Shown: positions 59,477-64,000 of the stretch, in pieces
Layout: each line of letters opens with the position of its first letter
Position numbering within the stretch: position 1 is the stretch's first letter
Assembly: GCA_027596075.1 (NCBI GenBank)
Contig: JADGJC010000225.1
Location: 1-64,000 of the forward strand
Direction: 5' to 3'
Source of the DNA: Rhizophlyctis rosea
Lineage: Eukaryota; Chytridiomycota; Chytridiomycetes; Rhizophlyctidales; Rhizophlyctidaceae
DNA length: 64,000 bases
The notes under the pieces: model-generated
Database searches by the model: none
What the model saw: only the letters and a program-made list of their open reading frames with translations
Told to the model about the DNA's origin: nothing
Program-made: the position numbers and the translations under genes

Positions 59477-61453
59477 ATGAGGGATCGGTTCACATGGCGT
59501 GATCGAGGCAAGCAATTACTTCAACAACTGTCCGTAGCTTCAACACCGGATACCCTCCCCCTGCACGGCGTCCGCTTATCCTTCCTCACATCCTTCATCG
59601 ACAAATCCGGCGGACGCCAACGATTCCAAAACCTGACCACACAAGTAGTCTGCGACACCATCGTGAAGCCACAAACCCACAAATCCAAATCCCTTTGCGA
59701 CCACCTGCAGCTCACCGCCCCTGAATCTGTAGCCCGCGCCAACTGGTTCATCAGTCATTCCTGGCAATACAAGTTCCTCGATGTGGTCGACGCAATCGAA
59801 ATCTTCTTCTTTGAGAAAAAGATACCCGCAGACACCGTCATCATCTGGTTCGACCTCTTCTCACTCTGTCAACATGGGCGAAGAGCGATAAACCCAGACT
59901 GGCTCAAAACAATCTTCATAACAGCTATCAAGGAGTTAGGAAACTTCATTATGGTCATGTCACCTTGGGACAAACCCCAGACGCTAACCCGCGCATGGTG
60001 CATCTTCGAGCTCTACGCCTGCGTTTCAGCAAACTACCAAGTCAACATCGCCATCCCGCCCACTGACGGTCGCGCCTTTCTTGCCTTCAACACGGCGGGC
60101 GATTTGGAACAGATGAGAGTCTCTGTTGGAGGGGTCAGCACCGCCAACAGTAAGGCGACTAAGAAACAAGATCTTGCGGCCATTCACAAAGCAATTCGGC
60201 AGACGGTGGGGTTCGAAGCATTGGACCGTATCGTTCGAGGCGTGCTATTTGATTGGATGGCCACTGCCCATCTGCAGCTTATAAGGAAGGGTAATTCTGA
60301 TCCATATTGGTTCTTATCCCTCGGCAGTATATTTTGTGAGATGGGACTCTTTGCAAAGGGACGGAAAATGATAGTCGAATATGCAGAAAAGCGAAAGGTG
60401 TGGAGACCGCAGGACTGGGAAGTTACCGGGTACGCGGACAAGCGAGTGAAATTATTACAGGCGAAGGGCAAATTTGACGAAGCGGAGCGGTTTGCTCGGG
60501 AATATTTGGCACGGGTGGAGGAGGAGCGGGGGAGGGGGTTGGGAAAGTTATTTGGACATAATGATGTTGTTGCTCCGGTTCGTATGTTGGCGCGGGTGTA
60601 TAGAAGACAAGGACGGTACGAGGATGCTGAGGGACTTCTCCGTAACTATCTGACCTCCTTTGAACGGAAACACCCCAAAAACGATTACGCTTCCTGCTGT
60701 TTCCGTTACGATTTAGCGAGGCTCCATTTGCGACGGGGACACCTTGACGACGCTGAAAAACTCTTCCACGCCTGTCTTGATAACAGACCACCAATCGGGA
60801 AGAGCCGGAGTAGTAATCTAACTCTCGCGCACCCGCTCCTGTACGTAGTCGGTTTAGTAAAGGTGTACGAATTGCAGGGGAGGACAGAGGAGGGATCAGC
60901 ACTGATCCAGCAATACGTAGATAGCGAGAACGGTGCTTCGCAAAAGGAGACGTGGCTTATTGATATGGTGCAAATGTTTCGGGAGTTTGGGTATTTGTAT
61001 GGATCTTGTGAGGATTATAAGAAGGGGATTATGGCATATCGGGACGGGGCGCGACTTATGCGGCAGTGGGACAATCGGAAGAGCGAAGAACAAGCACGCA
61101 TTCTTTCCGGTGACTGGCAAAAAATCGACAATGTGGAAGATGAGGATGAGAGCTTTCGGAACGCTAAGCGGTTGTATCTTGAGGAAGCGGATGGAGCGAT
61201 GAGGGGCAGAACTAGAATTGTCACTCCTCTCCGATTTGTACGAGTTTTGGCGGCATTGTATGGGCGGCTTGGGAACCATGTGCAGGCGGATTTCTTGTAC
61301 GAAGAATGTGTGCAGCGGGCCAGGACTACCTTGATGAACTGGGATGATTTGTCGTATGTGGATGATTTGACGAGGTGGCGGGCGGCAATCAGGGAGGCGG
61401 ACTCGAAGGTGATATGGCCTCGATGGATTCAATATAAATGGGATGAGCAATAA
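59477..61453 (+). CDS. TIR-like / TPR protein
   Basis: Single exon, 658 aa. Residues about 85-215 look like a TIR-type fold. The strand A equivalent is NWFISHSWQYKF (89-100); VIIWFDLFSLCQHG is the central block. TRAWCIFELYACV carries Glu178 in the position of the catalytic Glu of plant TIR domains (SxWCLxEL pattern). After a linker, residues about 280-640 contain seven TPR-like helical pairs, for example GKFDEAERFAREYLAR, GRYEDAEGLLRNYL and GHLDDAEKLFHACL. No nucleotide-binding (NB-ARC/NACHT) domain lies between them, unlike NLR proteins. Known: TIR domains with this Glu can cleave NAD+ or make nucleotide signals. Inferred: the TPRs sense a partner and the TIR-like part signals. Enzyme activity is not shown. 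I cannot exclude a structural TIR-like family without catalysis. Confidence 0.8.
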   Translation: MRDRFTWRDRGKQLLQQLSVASTPDTLPLHGVRLSFLTSFIDKSGGRQRFQNLTTQVVCDTIVKPQTHKSKSLCDHLQLTAPESVARANWFISHSWQYKFLDVVDAIEIFFFEKKIPADTVIIWFDLFSLCQHGRRAINPDWLKTIFITAIKELGNFIMVMSPWDKPQTLTRAWCIFELYACVSANYQVNIAIPPTDGRAFLAFNTAGDLEQMRVSVGGVSTANSKATKKQDLAAIHKAIRQTVGFEALDRIVRGVLFDWMATAHLQLIRKGNSDPYWFLSLGSIFCEMGLFAKGRKMIVEYAEKRKVWRPQDWEVTGYADKRVKLLQAKGKFDEAERFAREYLARVEEERGRGLGKLFGHNDVVAPVRMLARVYRRQGRYEDAEGLLRNYLTSFERKHPKNDYASCCFRYDLARLHLRRGHLDDAEKLFHACLDNRPPIGKSRSSNLTLAHPLLYVVGLVKVYELQGRTEEGSALIQQYVDSENGASQKETWLIDMVQMFREFGYLYGSCEDYKKGIMAYRDGARLMRQWDNRKSEEQARILSGDWQKIDNVEDEDESFRNAKRLYLEEADGAMRGRTRIVTPLRFVRVLAALYGRLGNHVQADFLYEECVQRARTTLMNWDDLSYVDDLTRWRAAIREADSKVIWPRWIQYKWDEQ

Positions 61454-64000
61454 AACCATTTCTCTTTCACATTTGGACATGGAGGTATCAAAATATATTT
61501 AGTGTAAAACCCTGTATTTCCAAAGAGGCTGCTACGCTCAATGATGATATGTTGAGATATAGTCTGTCCATTCATCCTGAGACAGACTTTGTTCACGCTT
61601 TCTTCGCCTCAACAGCACATGCAATATCCTATCGCGCTGGCTTGTAAGTGCCAGAATCGAAAGCGACCACTGCGAGAGCGCATGTTTTGGAGACTCTGAT
61701 TCATTTTTTTGCCCCACAATCGATTGCTCACTTTCCAATTCGACTTCAGCGTTGCTTTCAACACTGCTTGACATCGCTCTCAAACATGTTGAAGTGCATT
61801 TATGACCGGGAGGATTAGGGTTGCTAAAGTCTCACGATTAACCACACAATTTGGATAACCGGTTCCCAGAACCCACTAGTTTGGATTCCACGGAGTGCTT
61901 TGCCTTCGGTGGCAGTTGAGGTTGCAGCAGTTTGGGTGTGATTTTCGTTGAATTGATTTTTTGCACGAAAGTGCATGGACGCTACACGCTTTGGCGTAAA
62001 TGGTCGTTCATATGGATTAGCCAGAATCTTATTGGCACCAATAAACGTTCCATGTTCAAGCAATGTTCGTACTTCCGAACAACTCGATTCTGTTTGACTG
62101 GGTTTGATCATTTTGACCAGGCGTTTATGCCGCATCTCCTGGATACTCTGGCTCTGGCATCGTACTCATCGTACTTATCGGTCAGACAAACACTAGACAA
62201 GTCAACCCCTTACCGCGCAATGATTTTTTAAGTAGTCCACCCGCATTGAGCTTGAGATGTCAGTCTGTCAACGGTTGTCCGTGTCTTCTGACATGTCATA
62301 GCCCTGCACATATATATTCGAAGGACGGATGTGTGGATAGAGGAGTCGGCGCCATCGGGACCCATGACCCATCGACCTTGTGAGGGGCTCAGTTCGGGTG
62401 AGACAAAATTTCGTAGTATATATGCGTTAACTGCGTTCCGAGCCAATGAGGTTTTCCTTGCCACAAAAAGTAATGTGAGACTGTGAGAGACCAAAGGAGA
62501 GGTGAAAGTGGCAGCTGCGCCACTTGGCCCAGATTCAAGCCACCAGTTGGACCCTTTGCAGTGCAGTGCTCTCCATGCCGTCTCTCTCATGACAGCGTGT
62601 GTTCAACCCTCTTGGTTTTTGGCTTACACTCACGAAATCCCAATTTGAGGGAGTTTATGCGAGGGTATGCTGTGTCGTTCGTTGGTCGAGTGTGTTGTAA
62701 ACTCTGCATGAACCATTGCGACTCGACATGAGTGGAATGGACATTGGGCATATGTATCCGCATATAATGACTTTTTTTTTCCAATACGCCAATATGTATT
62801 CGGAGACAACCCTTTTTGGAATCCTCCTTCCGACAAACAGAAGCAAGAAGCAGATGGGAACATCTGCGTAACGTGAGCCCAATCCCACGCTATGGCACAT
62901 CATTTTGTAATTAGCTTCCTGGTATCCCAATTGGCAGCCATCGGACGATATGTGGTTGGAACGGCCAACACCATGTTTGAAGATGCTGCTTATGGACTTC
63001 GTCCAGCAATCAATGCATCAAGGGCTCAAATCTGATGAAGAAAGCCTGATTGAAAAGAACAAGAAAAAGGCAAGCCGTCGAGCCCATTTTGCACTTGGCA
63101 ATCGCTGATTGAAAATCAACTACGAATCAATCAGTTTGCTTTGTGAATGAGATATGATGTATGCTATTCTGATTTGAAGACTGAGCTCAATTTGAGCGCA
63201 ATAGTTACTTTAAACGCACAAAACATCACATACTATACCGCTGCGGTATCAGCATCTAATCTTTTACGCTTAGTAGTACGGAATGGTTGGATTCCTTGAA
63301 ACTTGTTGCCAGCGAAACACACAATTTCCAACATTGGCAGTTTCCACCTTCTTGACTGAACGTTCTGAGGCAACTCAAGTCCGCACAGAACCCATAAAAA
63401 AAGGAGCGATCAAGTGGCGAGATTGAGGCGTGCACCTCTTTCAGGGTTCAAACCTGCAACAAAGACTTCTCTTCCTTCGCATGGGATCCATTGGTCCATT
63501 CGGCCCCTCCTTCATTGAGCCATCCCGCCGCCGAGAGAAAAAAGCTCAAAAAACATAGCGGCTGACCAGAACCTCAATTCACACGCACACGAACGCAACT
63601 CTCTAGGAAGTCATCTGCTGATTACCAGATTCAAAGTCGTTCGGCATTCGTCTGGTATCTGGGAAATGAGTGCTTCCTGCACACATTCGCGTGGGAAGAC
63701 CGCATTACTGAAGATAGAACATATTTTGCAGTTATCTTGTTGCCGAGATGAAAAAAACGGACGTATAGTTCAACCAGAGAAGTTGTATCATCAGCATGAC
63801 GATAAACCCAGTTGGTGGGGTCCAACGGTTTCGGTTACTGCTCGGAAGGAACTGTCGCTCTTTTCGTGTCCAAGCGTCCAAACCTTCGCTGCAAATGGGG
63901 ACCCACAAATGTCTCATATCCAACTTCCAACAACAACAGCTCTCCCACGCGAATGGCCATCCGCAAAATGGGCCAAGTGAGTGTGGTCAACCAGTCGCAT
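61454..64000. other. 2.5-kb stretch without a supported gene
   Basis: Short frames without recognisable domains run to the window end. A tRNA-like sequence at 63390-63500 is listed separately. Confidence 0.45.
63396..63500 (-). other. Second tRNA-like sequence
   Basis: On the minus strand a B-box-like GCAGGTTTGAACCCTG (plus 63442-63457) has a paired CAGG/CCTG stem. A run of seven T follows about 40 nt downstream (plus 63396-63402). The rest does not fold as a tRNA. Confidence 0.25.

Noticed and set aside
1..64000. CRISPR array, bacterial operons, transposase or reverse transcriptase
   Set aside because: No regularly spaced repeats, no bacterial gene arrangement and no DDE, YADD-type or integrase motif seen. 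The gene content is eukaryotic.

Overview
The window looks like nuclear DNA of a filamentous or zoosporic fungus. The genes have many short GT-AG introns (about 59-167 nt) and encode fungal-type proteins: two secreted proteins with family-1 cellulose-binding modules (CBM1), an APSES transcription factor, a HET-domain protein, a fungal TMEM16 scramblase and a PAS/histidine-kinase-like protein. CBM1 enzymes together with SHSW-type TIR-like/TPR proteins made me think of a cellulolytic chytrid. That lineage guess is inference only. A run of 10 N (48708-48717) and a few homopolymer frameshifts point to a draft assembly.

Layout. 922-2906 (-): secreted protein with an HExxH motif, an MRH lectin-like domain and a C-terminal CBM1. 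9745-11465 (-): coiled-coil protein whose exon phases all fit except for two one-base gaps in homopolymers. 11746-about 12390 (-): weak small gene. 18978-22392 (+): ten-exon TMEM16/anoctamin whose first intron carries an array of about 14 mini-hairpins. 31540-33755, possibly to 33867 (+): StuA-like APSES regulator with an insert inside its DNA-binding domain. 36143-38843 (-): HET-domain protein with an N-terminal helical region. 39181-42384 (-): secreted GH3 beta-glucosidase with an N-terminal CBM1. 45476-46280 (+): four-exon 188-aa hypothetical. 46622-49744 (-): membrane PAS/histidine-kinase-like protein that has lost the phospho-accepting His and the G2 box; it contains the assembly gap. 59477-61453 (+): intronless TIR-like/TPR protein.

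The genes sit as islands between long stretches with no convincing gene (2991-9744, 12391-18977, 22393-31539, 42469-45366, 49771-59476, 61454-64000). These stretches are not empty. At 43960-44235 there is a decayed, frameshifted copy of part of the second-largest subunit of RNA polymerase (RPB2-like). Beside it lie tRNA-like sequence and AAGCGCTT palindromes. Short direct and GATGA-type repeats occur at 58.2-59.0 kb.

How the genes relate. The MRH/CBM1 protein and the CBM1-GH3 enzyme are both exported and both have a TATAAA box about 80 nt upstream of the ATG. This fits regulated secretion for plant-cell-wall attack. The HET protein and the TIR-like/TPR protein are both of families tied to non-self recognition or cell death in fungi and other eukaryotes. 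They are 20 kb apart, so a functional link is speculative. The best candidates for something undescribed are the mini-hairpin array, the HExxH-MRH-CBM1 architecture, the TIR-like/TPR protein and the kinase-dead PAS/HK protein.
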